From Deltaproteobacteria bacterium (lineage in GTDB: Bacteria; Myxococcota; XYA12-FULL-58-9): 59,710 nt of DNA. The stretch lies in contig JACRCV010000084.1 of the NCBI GenBank assembly GCA_016218825.1, positions 1-59,710 on the forward strand, in the 5' to 3' direction. Position numbers and translations under genes: made by a program. Below, piece by piece: positions 26,270 through 34,275 of the stretch. The notes beneath the pieces are model-generated. The model was not told the origin of the DNA. It ran no database searches and saw nothing but the letters and a program-made list of their open reading frames with translations. Within the stretch, counting starts at the first letter, position 1; the number at the start of each line of letters is the position of its first letter.

Positions 26270-27403
26270 ATGGTGGCGATGTCCGAGCTGTCGGTCATAA
26301 ACGCGCGCCGGCCGGCGGCGTTCGCGGCCGTCAGCGACGAGGAGTGGAGCGACTGGCGCTGGCAGCACGCGCACCGTCTGCGGACCGCGGAGGCGCTGTC
26401 GGCCGTGATTCGCCTCCGCGACGACGAGCGCCAGGCGTGCGAGCGGGCCACCGAGCGCTTCCCGCTCGCGGTCACGCCCTACTACGCGTCGTTGATGCGG
26501 CCCGACGATCCGGGCTGTCCGATCCGCCTCCAGGCGATACCGCGGCTCGCCGAGCTCGAGCGCCACCCGAGCGACCTCGCCGATCCGCTGGCGGAGGACG
26601 AGCACCGGGTGGCCGGGGCGTTGACGCACCGCTACCCGGATCGGGCGATGCTCTACACCACCCACAGCTGCGCGGTGTATTGCCGGCACTGCAACCGCCG
26701 GCGCAAGGTCGGTGATCCGACCTCGGCGCCGTCCAAAGATGACCTGCGGGCGGCGGTGGCCTATCTGCGCCAGCACCCCGAGGTCCGCGACGTGCTGGTG
26801 TCCGGCGGCGATCCGCTGTCGCTCTCCGACGAGCGCCTCGACGAGCTGCTCGGGAGCCTGCGCGCCATCCCGCACCTCGAGATCATCCGGGTCGCGACCC
26901 GCGCCGTCGTCACCTTGCCGCAGCGGGTGACCCGCGATCTGGTCGGCGTGCTGCGCCGCCACCAGCCGATCTATGTCGCCACCCATTTCAACCACCTCGC
27001 CGAGTGCAGCAGCGAAGCGGCGGCGGCCCTCTACGCGCTCGCCGACGGCGGCGCCGTCATCGTCAACCAGATGGTGCTCCTCAAGGGGATCAACGACGAC
27101 CCGGCGATGGTGGGACGGATGAACCAGTGGCTGCTGAAGAACCGCTGCCGGCCCTACTACATCTTCCAATGCGATCCCGCCGTCGGCATCAGCCATTTCC
27201 GCACCCCGATCGCGGCCGGGCTCGAGATCATCGAGGCGCTGCGCGGCTTCACCAGCGGTCTCGCGGTGCCGCACTACGTCGTCGACCTGCCGGGCGGCGG
27301 CGGCAAGGTGTCGCTGCAGCCGGAGTACCTGCTGCGGCGGGAAGGCAAGCGCCTGACTTTTCGCAACTACCTCGGCAAGACCTTCGTCTACGACGAGGTC
27401 TGA
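26270..27403 (+). CDS. Lysine 2,3-aminomutase family radical-SAM enzyme
   Basis: The 377-residue enzyme matches the KamA/EpmB family, which makes beta-lysine from lysine using S-adenosylmethionine, an Fe-S cluster and PLP. The cluster motif is C134-xxx-C138-xx-C141 (CAVYCRHC), and the PLP lysine is likely K346 in DLPGGGGKV. The N-terminal WSDWRWQ is conserved in the family. The ATG at 26270 has a near-perfect AAAGGAGG site. A second in-frame ATG at 26195, also with AGGAGAAA, would add 25 residues. KamA feeds lysine catabolism or compatible solutes, whereas EpmB modifies EF-P. No EpmA or EF-P gene is near, so the role is open. Confidence 0.92.
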   Translation: MVAMSELSVINARRPAAFAAVSDEEWSDWRWQHAHRLRTAEALSAVIRLRDDERQACERATERFPLAVTPYYASLMRPDDPGCPIRLQAIPRLAELERHPSDLADPLAEDEHRVAGALTHRYPDRAMLYTTHSCAVYCRHCNRRRKVGDPTSAPSKDDLRAAVAYLRQHPEVRDVLVSGGDPLSLSDERLDELLGSLRAIPHLEIIRVATRAVVTLPQRVTRDLVGVLRRHQPIYVATHFNHLAECSSEAAAALYALADGGAVIVNQMVLLKGINDDPAMVGRMNQWLLKNRCRPYYIFQCDPAVGISHFRTPIAAGLEIIEALRGFTSGLAVPHYVVDLPGGGGKVSLQPEYLLRREGKRLTFRNYLGKTFVYDEV

Positions 27404-27438
27404 GGGCGAAGGCGTTGCCTCCGCGAGCGCGGTTGGCG

Positions 27439-27966
27439 ATGATGGCGAGCATGGCGATGAACGCGCGCTTTTTCGTCGAGCAGCTCCGGCAACACCTGGT
27501 GGAGCGTGCGGCGGTGGCGAAGAGGGCCGAGATCGACGCCCGGGACGCGGCGCGCACCGTCGCCACCGAGTCGGAGAAGAAGGAGGACGGCCGCACCGCG
27601 TTGGAGTTCGGCAGCCTGGCGACCGGCCAGCAGGCCCGGGCCCGCGAAGCGCAGCAGCAGGTGGCGGTGTTGGACGCCTTGCTGGGGCGCGGCCTCCCCG
27701 AGTTCGGCCGCGACAGCCCGATCGCGATCGGCGCCATCGTCGACGTGGCCACCGAAGACGCCGACGGGGTCTTGGAGCGAACCTTCATCGTGCTGCCGGT
27801 GGGCGCCGGCACCGAGCTCGAGGGACCGGGTGGCGACGGCTTCTTGACGGTCGTGACCCCGGCGTCGCCGGTCGGCAAGGCGCTCATCGGCAAGCGCGCC
27901 GGCGAGGTGACCGACGTCGTGATCCGCGGCGAGCCCTTCGAGTGGGAGGTGCTCGCGGTGAGCTAG
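27439..27966 (+). CDS. GreA/GreB-family transcription factor-like protein
   Basis: The 175-residue protein has an N-terminal helical hairpin-like region (residues about 5-90) and a C-terminal GreA/B domain seen in RTFIVLPVGAGTEL and LTVVTPASPVGKALIGKRAGE. Gre factors stimulate transcript cleavage by stalled RNA polymerase through acidic residues at the coiled-coil tip. The tip here reads ESEKKEDGRTALEFG rather than the canonical GreA sequence, so cleavage activity is uncertain. ATG codons at 27439, 27451 and 27457 are possible starts. It lies 35 bases after the aminomutase gene, probably in the same operon. Confidence 0.78.
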   Translation: MMASMAMNARFFVEQLRQHLVERAAVAKRAEIDARDAARTVATESEKKEDGRTALEFGSLATGQQARAREAQQQVAVLDALLGRGLPEFGRDSPIAIGAIVDVATEDADGVLERTFIVLPVGAGTELEGPGGDGFLTVVTPASPVGKALIGKRAGEVTDVVIRGEPFEWEVLAVS

Positions 27967-28015
27967 TGCCCGCGGTTCTTGTGCTCGCGACCGGCACACG
28001 CTAGCGTTTGCCTGC

Positions 28016-28687
28016 TTGAGCGACACGCCCGAAAACGACGGTGATCTGGAGACCCTGCCGGCGAGCCCGGGGACCTGCGGGGCGTGCATCGCTTTCGCCT
28101 CGGGTGCCGACGCCGCCACCGACGGGCGCGGCCGCTGTCTGTTGCGCGCCGAGATCGGTCGCATTCCCCGCGATCTGCCGCGCTGCCCGAAGTACGTCGA
28201 ACGTGGCACCGGCAAGACCTACAAGCCGCCACCGGTCGCGCGGCCGCGCGGCAGCGCCCGGGAGAGGGACGCCGACGAGGTCGTGGTCGTCCGGCCAAAG
28301 GCATATGGCGCCAGCATCGATCTAGGAGAGGACACCATGGACACCAAAGCCCTGCGGGCCTTGCTCGTCGACGTGCTCACGGAGGAGGGGGTCCTGGGCG
28401 CGACCCCGATGGGAGCGCGCTGGGAAGGAGGCACCCTGGTGCTGAAGCCCGCCGCCGCCGATCAACAGGCCAAAGAGGTGCCGATCGAGGCCTTCTTCCA
28501 CAAGATCGTGATGGTGCGCGACCGCCTGCGGGTGCTGGAGCAAAAGCTCAACGGCCACCCGAAGCTCTCCGACGCCGAGAAGGTGGAGATGCAGCAGTAC
28601 ATCACCAAGATCTACGGCTCGCTCACCACCTTCAACGTCCTGTTCAAGGACAGGGCCGACCAGTTTGTCGGCGACAAGGGCGCCTGA
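28016..28687 (+). CDS. Unknown protein with N-terminal Cys cluster
   Basis: I do not recognise this 223-residue protein. Its N-terminus has a CGAC pair (C21, C24) followed by RCLL and RCPKY, a four-Cys set suited to Zn or Fe-S binding. A Pro/Arg-rich linker (residues about 70-100) joins it to a helical C-terminal domain (residues about 110-223) with a heptad-like stretch near VRDRLRVLEQKLNGHPKL. There is no signal peptide. The start is TTG at 28016, without a strong ribosome binding site. An internal ATG at 28337 with AGGAGAGG upstream would encode only the C-terminal domain, so an internal start is possible. Confidence 0.7.
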   Translation: MSDTPENDGDLETLPASPGTCGACIAFASGADAATDGRGRCLLRAEIGRIPRDLPRCPKYVERGTGKTYKPPPVARPRGSARERDADEVVVVRPKAYGASIDLGEDTMDTKALRALLVDVLTEEGVLGATPMGARWEGGTLVLKPAAADQQAKEVPIEAFFHKIVMVRDRLRVLEQKLNGHPKLSDAEKVEMQQYITKIYGSLTTFNVLFKDRADQFVGDKGA

Positions 28688-28711
28688 GGCCAGGCGCGCG
28701 CCGGTGCCGGC

Positions 28712-31288
28712 TCACTTGATCGCGACCTTCACCATCGGGCCGCGGACCCGGTTCTGGCCGTCGTTCGGCGGGCTGTTGCTGATGTTCAGCCGCTGCTCGC
28801 CGATGTACCAGCCGGTCCAGAGGTGGAAGTAGTCGAAGGGATAGTCCGCGGGCACGTCGACGGTGAAGGTGTCGCGCACGATCTCGCCGGGCTGCCACTC
28901 GGTCGTCGGGTACAGACCCTCCACCGGGTAGTGGTCGATGTGCAGCCGGCGGCTGCCGCCCTGGGGGCCGTCGCCGTGGACGAAGATCTGCCAGTCGCGG
29001 TCCATCACCTGCCCGGCCTGATAGAAGAACGACACCGTCGCCGAGGCGCCCGGCTTGACGGTCGGCGGCTCCACGGTCCAGCCGATGAGCTTGATCTTGC
29101 CTTCGAAGTCCGCGTCGATCTTCGCCGCCGTGGGCGGTAGCTCCGTGACCAGGTACTTGGCGGCCTTGCGGCTGTCCTCGTCGTTCGGCTGGTCGGAGAT
29201 CAGGCGGGCGTACGGATGATCGTCGTTGACCACGTAGACCTTGACGCCGGCGGCGGTCGCCACCCGGCGCAGGTCTGCGAGGCGGCCGCGATCGACGATC
29301 ACGAACTTGCGCCCCGGCTCCTTGAGGAAGGTCTCGAGGAGCTTGTCGTTGCGCAGGTGCACGCAACGGTTCTGGAACAAGAAGATCACCGAGCGCTCCG
29401 GCTGTTGCCAGTCGTTGTACTGGCCGATCTTCTCGCCCGGCTTCGCGAGCTTCTCGTAAGCGTAGTACATCGGCTTGTATGAGAACGACCACTTCAGCGC
29501 CGGCAGCGTCACGATGCTGAGGTAGGCGGCGAGCGCCACCGCCCCGAGCGCCAGCGCCGACAGCTGCAGGCGACAGAGGTACTTGGCGAACAGGCCGACG
29601 CCGATCACGATGCCGATCGGAAAGAAGATCAGCTGCAGCGCGATGAACGGCTGGTACTCGAAGGGGGTCTCGCGGTTCGGGTAGTAGACGAACAGGCGGT
29701 GGAAGTAGCGGAAGTCGAGGACCAGGTCGTGCGCCAGGATGCCGAACAACACCAACGCCATCGCCGAAAACACGAAGAGATCACCGCGGCCGCCGAGCCT
29801 GGCCCAGAACGGTTGGGGGTCGGCGTCGACGGCCGGCACCACCGGCCCCAGGCCCGGACTCTCCTCGGCCAGCGCCAGCGCCGGCTCACCGGTCTTGCTC
29901 ATCCAACCGAGCGCCGCGGCGATCATCACCAGCAGGAGCGGCACCACCGGCAGGATGTAATGCGCGAACTTCGTGCCCGACAGGGTGAAGAACAGGTAGG
30001 GCAGCGCGGTCGCGAGCAGCACGTAGAGGTTGCGCCGATTTGCGATGCTGCGCAGGCTGGAGGAGCGGCCGAGGAACATGAAGACCGCACCGGCGGTGTA
30101 GCCGCTCCACGGGAACAGGCCGTAGCCGAGCTGGCGCACGAAGTAGTCGAAGGTGCCGCCCGGCTTGTCGATGGTGCCGGCGGCGCGACCGAGGTGGTGG
30201 TAATAGATGAACTCGTTCCAGTACGGCCAGCCGTGCATCAGCGTCATGTAGACGTACCAGGGCGCTCCGACCGCGAAGAACAGCGGGATCCCCCAGGACG
30301 CCCGGATCCGCGTCACGAGGTGGAGGGCGTGGCGCATCACCGGGAAGTCGTGCAGCACTACGAAGCCGACGGCGAGGACCGCGGCGGCCGCGATCAGCGC
30401 TTGGTACAAGGCGCGCCGGTCGCGCTCCATCCCCGGGAGGAAGTAGGCGGCCGCGAACAGCGCCGCGGCGATCCCGAGCGCCGCCATGCCCCGCGTCGCG
30501 AGGTATCTGACCCAGTCGCGCTTCTCGACCAGGCCGGCGTAGTCCTGCCAGCGGAACGTAGCGATCGCGTAGCCCGCGACCACCATCACCACCAAGGTCG
30601 GCGCCACGAAGCCCTTGGCCAACACCGACAGCGCCTCGAGCACCCAGAAGGCGACGAAGGGCCACTGTTGGTTCCACCAGGCGACGAGGCGCGCCACCGG
30701 CGCGGCGTCAGGAGCAGCGCGCGGCGGCCTGGCGGTGAACAAGCCGACCGCGAGGTAGCCGAGGCCGGCGGCGTAGGTCTCGACGAACAGGGTGTCGACC
30801 ATGACCTGGCGGCCGATGAGCAGGTACTGCGGCGCGGTGAGGAGCGCCAAGCCGGCGATGACGCCGATCTTGGTGCCGTACAGCCGCCGCACCCAGTCGA
30901 ACTGCAGCCAGCCGCCGACGATCGCCGCGAGCGCGAACGGGATGCGCGCCGCCCACTCGACGTTGGCGAAGTCGGCGGTCGCATCCCAGAACAACGCGAA
31001 GCTGCCGCGCAGCAGCCACAGCATCAGGATGGGCTTCGACCACCAGTTGTCGATGCCGCGGTACCACGGGTTCATCCACGTCAGGCGCTCCTGCATCTCC
31101 CAGGCGACCTGGGCGTAGTGCGGCTCCCACGGATCCCAGAGCGGATAGGCGCCGAGCCTCGGGAGGTAGATCAGGCAGCCGACAGCGATGACGACGAAGC
31201 CCCAGAAACGGTCGCCCCGGGCGGTGAGCCACGAGGCCGCCCGGTTGAAGGAGCTCGTCGAAGTGGTCTCCGCGCTCTTCTCGATCAT
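28712..31288 (-). CDS. Large membrane glycosyltransferase, ArnT/PMT (GT39/GT83)-like
   Basis: The 858-residue protein has an N-terminal hydrophobic domain with about a dozen predicted helices. The first periplasmic loop contains LWDPWEPHYAQVA, the place of the acidic catalytic motif of the GT-C fold. These enzymes transfer sugars from polyprenyl-phosphate donors to lipids or proteins in the periplasm. The last 280 residues are mostly soluble, mixed alpha/beta then beta-sandwich-like (VSFFYQAGQVMDRDWQIFVHGDG), probably periplasmic. The ATG at 31288 follows AAGAGGTGCGC; a GTG at 31294 overlaps that site. Donor and acceptor cannot be told. Confidence 0.86.
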   Translation of the reverse strand: MIEKSAETTSTSSFNRAASWLTARGDRFWGFVVIAVGCLIYLPRLGAYPLWDPWEPHYAQVAWEMQERLTWMNPWYRGIDNWWSKPILMLWLLRGSFALFWDATADFANVEWAARIPFALAAIVGGWLQFDWVRRLYGTKIGVIAGLALLTAPQYLLIGRQVMVDTLFVETYAAGLGYLAVGLFTARPPRAAPDAAPVARLVAWWNQQWPFVAFWVLEALSVLAKGFVAPTLVVMVVAGYAIATFRWQDYAGLVEKRDWVRYLATRGMAALGIAAALFAAAYFLPGMERDRRALYQALIAAAAVLAVGFVVLHDFPVMRHALHLVTRIRASWGIPLFFAVGAPWYVYMTLMHGWPYWNEFIYYHHLGRAAGTIDKPGGTFDYFVRQLGYGLFPWSGYTAGAVFMFLGRSSSLRSIANRRNLYVLLATALPYLFFTLSGTKFAHYILPVVPLLLVMIAAALGWMSKTGEPALALAEESPGLGPVVPAVDADPQPFWARLGGRGDLFVFSAMALVLFGILAHDLVLDFRYFHRLFVYYPNRETPFEYQPFIALQLIFFPIGIVIGVGLFAKYLCRLQLSALALGAVALAAYLSIVTLPALKWSFSYKPMYYAYEKLAKPGEKIGQYNDWQQPERSVIFLFQNRCVHLRNDKLLETFLKEPGRKFVIVDRGRLADLRRVATAAGVKVYVVNDDHPYARLISDQPNDEDSRKAAKYLVTELPPTAAKIDADFEGKIKLIGWTVEPPTVKPGASATVSFFYQAGQVMDRDWQIFVHGDGPQGGSRRLHIDHYPVEGLYPTTEWQPGEIVRDTFTVDVPADYPFDYFHLWTGWYIGEQRLNISNSPPNDGQNRVRGPMVKVAIK

Positions 31289-31415
31289 GCGCACCTCTTA
31301 GTCCAACGGACTTGGCGACTCCAGATCCGGTCGCGCCTCCGGCCGCGAGACGTTTGTGCCCATCGGCCCTGCCGGGTTATCTTCGCCGACGACCTTCGCG
31401 TCGAGGACGACCACG

Positions 31416-31880
31416 ATGGACGCTTGGCAGACTCGGACCCCGCTCGAAGGGGACATGGCGGCGATGGCCTTCGTCGAGAGCTCCATCCTGTTTCAGGGGC
31501 TCGACGCGGCGCAGCTCGCCGAGGTCTACCGCGCCGGCGCGGTCGTGGTCTACGGGCCGGGGAAGGTGATCTTCGAAGAGGGGGCGAACGACGACCTGCT
31601 CTTTCTGATCGTCGAGGGGAGCGTCAGCGTCCGCAAGGTGCACGACAACCGCAAGGTCGAGCTCGCGACGTTGGAGCGCGAGGCGATCTTCGGCGAGATG
31701 TCGGTGCTCGCGAAACGACAGCGCTCGGCGACGGTGATGACGCGGACCGAGGTGCGCCTGATCGCACTCCCCGGCGACACGATGCGGAGCATGGCCGACA
31801 TGCTGCCGAAGTTCGGCCGCAAGCTCGCGGGGCTGATGGCCGGCCGCACCAAGGACACCGACAAGAAGCTCGGCGGCTGA
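31416..31880 (+). CDS. Cyclic-nucleotide-binding domain protein without HTH
   Basis: The 154-residue protein is essentially one cNMP-binding beta-barrel. The phosphate-binding cassette is recognisable as IFGEMSVLAKRQRSATV, with Glu and Arg in the expected places. The protein ends soon after the last helix, so it lacks the winged-helix DNA-binding domain of CRP and would act as a small sensor or partner subunit. The ATG at 31416 has GAGGACG nine bases before it. An upstream in-frame GTG at 31356 would add 20 residues of low-complexity character. The partner is unknown. Confidence 0.85.
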   Translation: MDAWQTRTPLEGDMAAMAFVESSILFQGLDAAQLAEVYRAGAVVVYGPGKVIFEEGANDDLLFLIVEGSVSVRKVHDNRKVELATLEREAIFGEMSVLAKRQRSATVMTRTEVRLIALPGDTMRSMADMLPKFGRKLAGLMAGRTKDTDKKLGG

Positions 31881-31915
31881 GCGCGCCGCCGATCCCGTCG
31901 CTGTCGCGGCGCCGC

Positions 31916-31969
31916 GACCCCACCGCTTCGGCCCGGGGGTCTCCCGGGGGCGGGTCGGGCGGTGGGGTC
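31916..31969. terminator. Bidirectional terminator-like hairpin
   Basis: A perfect 11-bp inverted repeat, GACCCCACCGC (31916-31926) and GCGGTGGGGTC (31959-31969), encloses a second GC-rich stem around CCCGGG. It sits between two convergent genes and its right arm overlaps the last codons of the GT9 gene. There is no long T-run, so termination efficiency is uncertain. Confidence 0.6.
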
Positions 31970-33044
31970 AGGCGGGGCGGGGTCGACTCGTCTCGAGCCA
32001 GGCGCGCAGCGTCGGCAGCCATGACGTGATCTCCCTTTCGCGGGCGTCGACCACCAGGTGCGGGCGGTCGAAGTGGCCGTAGCGCCGGGGCGCGGTGCTC
32101 ACGAAGATGCCGCAGGTCGGGGTGCCGAGCGCCACTGCCAGGTGCATCGGTCCGGTGTCGCAGGTCACGACCGCGGCGCTCGTCTTCATCAGGTGGCCGA
32201 GCTCGACGAGGTCGGTCGGCGGTGCGAGCGCGGCGGCCGGGCACGACCTGTGCACCGCACGGGCGAGCTCGTGCTCCTGCGGTCCGAAGCTGAGGATGAC
32301 CTTCCAGCCGCCGTTCGCCGCGAGCTCGGCCAGCTTCACGTAGGCCTCGGTGCTGAGGCGTTTCGCGCGCAGCCGGGCGCCGAGGTTCAAAACCAAGCGC
32401 CGGGGATCCGGCGTCGCGGTGAGCGCGGCGACGGCCGAGCGCGGCGACAACGGCGGCAGCGTCGTGAGCCGCATCTCTCGGGTCAGCGCGTCGCCGGGGA
32501 GCGGCGCGAGCAGCGCCAGGCGCATCTCGATCTCGTGCGCCTCGGGATCCGGGAGGCGCACCGGCGCCGTGAACAGGCGTCCGAAGCCACCCTGATCGAC
32601 ACCGACGGTGTGGGTCGCGCCCGCGAGCCGGACCAAGAGCGCCTGGGTCGTCGACGGGTCGGTGGGGTTCGCGGCGTCGACGGCGAGGTCGTAGTGGCGG
32701 CGACGCAGGCGCCACGGGGTGCACAGCGGCCCCTGCGCGGCGAAGATCGCCCGCTTGCGGTACGGCAAGAACGACCGCAACGCCGCGTGTCGGGACACGA
32801 GCGCCGCGCTCTTGGCGCTCGCCAACAGATCGATCTCGGCCGCCGGAAAGCGGCGCTTGAGGCTGTCGAGGAGGGGCAACAACAGCAGCATGTTACCGAC
32901 CCGCAGATCGAGGCGGACGATCAGCACCTTGGGCTGCGGCGGCAGCACCACCGGCTTGGCTCGGGCTCGGAGCACCAGGCCGACGAGCCAGATGAGGAGG
33001 GTGCGGCCGGCGCGCTCCAAACGCTTCCACACCGTCGTCTGCAC
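31968..33044 (-). CDS. GT9-family glycosyltransferase, heptosyltransferase-like
   Basis: The 358-residue protein has the GT9 two-domain layout: the N-terminal LIVRLDLRVGNMLLLLPLL motif (normally IRxxxIGDxxLTxP) and the C-terminal VVTCDTGPMHLAVALGTPTCGIF motif that holds the nucleotide sugar. GT9 enzymes add heptose or related sugars to the LPS core at the inner face of the inner membrane. The N-terminus is hydrophobic. The GTG at 33044 lies a few bases after a GGAGGG site; GTG 33047 is closer than usual. It is the last gene of an operon with nadB, a transglycosylase and pgsA. The sugar and acceptor are not identifiable. Confidence 0.85.
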   Translation of the reverse strand: MQTTVWKRLERAGRTLLIWLVGLVLRARAKPVVLPPQPKVLIVRLDLRVGNMLLLLPLLDSLKRRFPAAEIDLLASAKSAALVSRHAALRSFLPYRKRAIFAAQGPLCTPWRLRRRHYDLAVDAANPTDPSTTQALLVRLAGATHTVGVDQGGFGRLFTAPVRLPDPEAHEIEMRLALLAPLPGDALTREMRLTTLPPLSPRSAVAALTATPDPRRLVLNLGARLRAKRLSTEAYVKLAELAANGGWKVILSFGPQEHELARAVHRSCPAAALAPPTDLVELGHLMKTSAAVVTCDTGPMHLAVALGTPTCGIFVSTAPRRYGHFDRPHLVVDAREREITSWLPTLRAWLETSRPRPA

Positions 33045-33058
33045 CACACCCTCCGCGC

Positions 33059-33649
33059 CTACGACGGCCGTCGATGCGCGGCGAGCGCCGTCAGGAAGCC
33101 GCGGACGTACATCGCGCCGCTCGTCACCGACACCGCCACCGCGATGATCGTCAGCCACCAACCGACGATGTGGAAGTCGACGAGCGTCGAGAACGGCCCG
33201 TAGTTGATGAGGTAGGGGTAGTGCAGCAACAGCGCGCACATGCCGATGGTGCCGATCGTGGTCTTGACCTTGCCGCCCTCGTTGGCGTCGATGACGATGC
33301 CCTCCGAGATCGCGATGCCGCGCAGGCCGGTGATCGCGAGCTCGCGGGTCAGCACGATCATCACCACCACCGGCGGCACCCGCGGCCTGTGCAGCTGCAA
33401 CAGCGCCACCATCGTCACCAGGTAGAAGAGCTTGTCGGAGAGCGGGTCGAGGAACTTCCCGAGCACCGTCACCTGGTGCATGCGCCGCGCCAGGTAGCCG
33501 TCGAACATGTCGGAGAGGCCGCCGAGCGCGTAGATCACCATCGCGAAGAAGCAGGTCTCGCGGCCCTCGATGCCGGGCCAGATCAAGGTGACGATCACCG
33601 GGATCGTCGCGATCCGCGCGATCGAGATCAGGTTCGGCAGCGTCCACAT
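33059..33649 (-). CDS. pgsA: CDP-diacylglycerol-glycerol-3-phosphate 3-phosphatidyltransferase
   Basis: The 196-residue membrane enzyme makes phosphatidylglycerol phosphate. The full CDP-alcohol phosphotransferase signature is present with exact spacing: D47, D50, G51, A54, R55, G64, D68 and D72. Four to six membrane helices are predicted, and the length matches PgsA (about 180-200). The ATG at 33649 has CGGAG seven bases upstream and overlaps the transglycosylase stop by one base (TGATG). A different CDP-alcohol substrate cannot be strictly excluded, but the opening LPNLISIARI segment is typical of PgsA. Confidence 0.93.
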   Translation of the reverse strand: MWTLPNLISIARIATIPVIVTLIWPGIEGRETCFFAMVIYALGGLSDMFDGYLARRMHQVTVLGKFLDPLSDKLFYLVTMVALLQLHRPRVPPVVVMIVLTRELAITGLRGIAISEGIVIDANEGGKVKTTIGTIGMCALLLHYPYLINYGPFSTLVDFHIVGWWLTIIAVAVSVTSGAMYVRGFLTALAAHRRPS

Positions 33650-34275
33650 CACTTGGCTCCGGGGCCCCACGTTTGCAGGTAGTGGCGATACAACGCAAGC
33701 ACCCGTTGGACGTAGGTGCGGGTCTCGGCGAAGGGCGGCACGCCGCCGGCGCGCTCGACCGCGTCCGGTCCGGCGTTGTAGGCCGCCACCGTCAGGCGCA
33801 CGTCGCCGCGGAAGCGGTTGGCGAGGATTCGCAGGTAGCGGCTGCCGCCGTAGACGTTCTGGCGGGCGTCGAAGGGGTCGGCCACCTGCATGGCGCGCGC
33901 GGTCGCGGGGATGAGCTGCATCAGCCCCTGGGCGCCGGCAGGCGACACCGCCGCCGGTTCGAAGCTCGACTCCACCGCGGCGACCGCCTTGGCGAGCGCC
34001 GGGGGCAGCGAGTAGTAACGCGCCGCCTCGATCAGGATGGCGTCGAACTGGGTCACGTCCACCCGATGGACCCGGCGCAGCGTGCCGAGGCCGTCCTGCC
34101 AGCTGAAGGTGTTCTGGGTGCCCTCGGTGCGGTAGGGCTCGTAGCGCGGATCGTCAGGGATGTTGGTGAAGTGCAGCACGCCCTCGTCGTCGACGAAGCT
34201 GTAGAGCTCGGCGTGGCCGAGCCGTGGCAGCAGGAGGATCGCGACCCCGAGCCAGCCCGCGGTCGTCGTTCTCAC
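33649..34275 (-). CDS. Lytic transglycosylase with DUF4124-like N-terminus
   Basis: The 208-residue protein has a cleavable signal peptide ending near LGHA (residue 22). A short DUF4124-type segment follows (LYSFVDDEGVLHFTNIPDD). The SLT domain spans residues about 75-200, with catalytic E102 in AAVESSFEP, then GAQGLMQLIPATA and AAYNAGPDAV. It cleaves the MurNAc-GlcNAc bond of peptidoglycan to give 1,6-anhydro ends. The GTG start overlaps the nadB stop by four bases. It is likely periplasmic. Its operon with pgsA and GT9 is mixed in function. Confidence 0.92.
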   Translation of the reverse strand: MRTTTAGWLGVAILLLPRLGHAELYSFVDDEGVLHFTNIPDDPRYEPYRTEGTQNTFSWQDGLGTLRRVHRVDVTQFDAILIEAARYYSLPPALAKAVAAVESSFEPAAVSPAGAQGLMQLIPATARAMQVADPFDARQNVYGGSRYLRILANRFRGDVRLTVAAYNAGPDAVERAGGVPPFAETRTYVQRVLALYRHYLQTWGPGAK

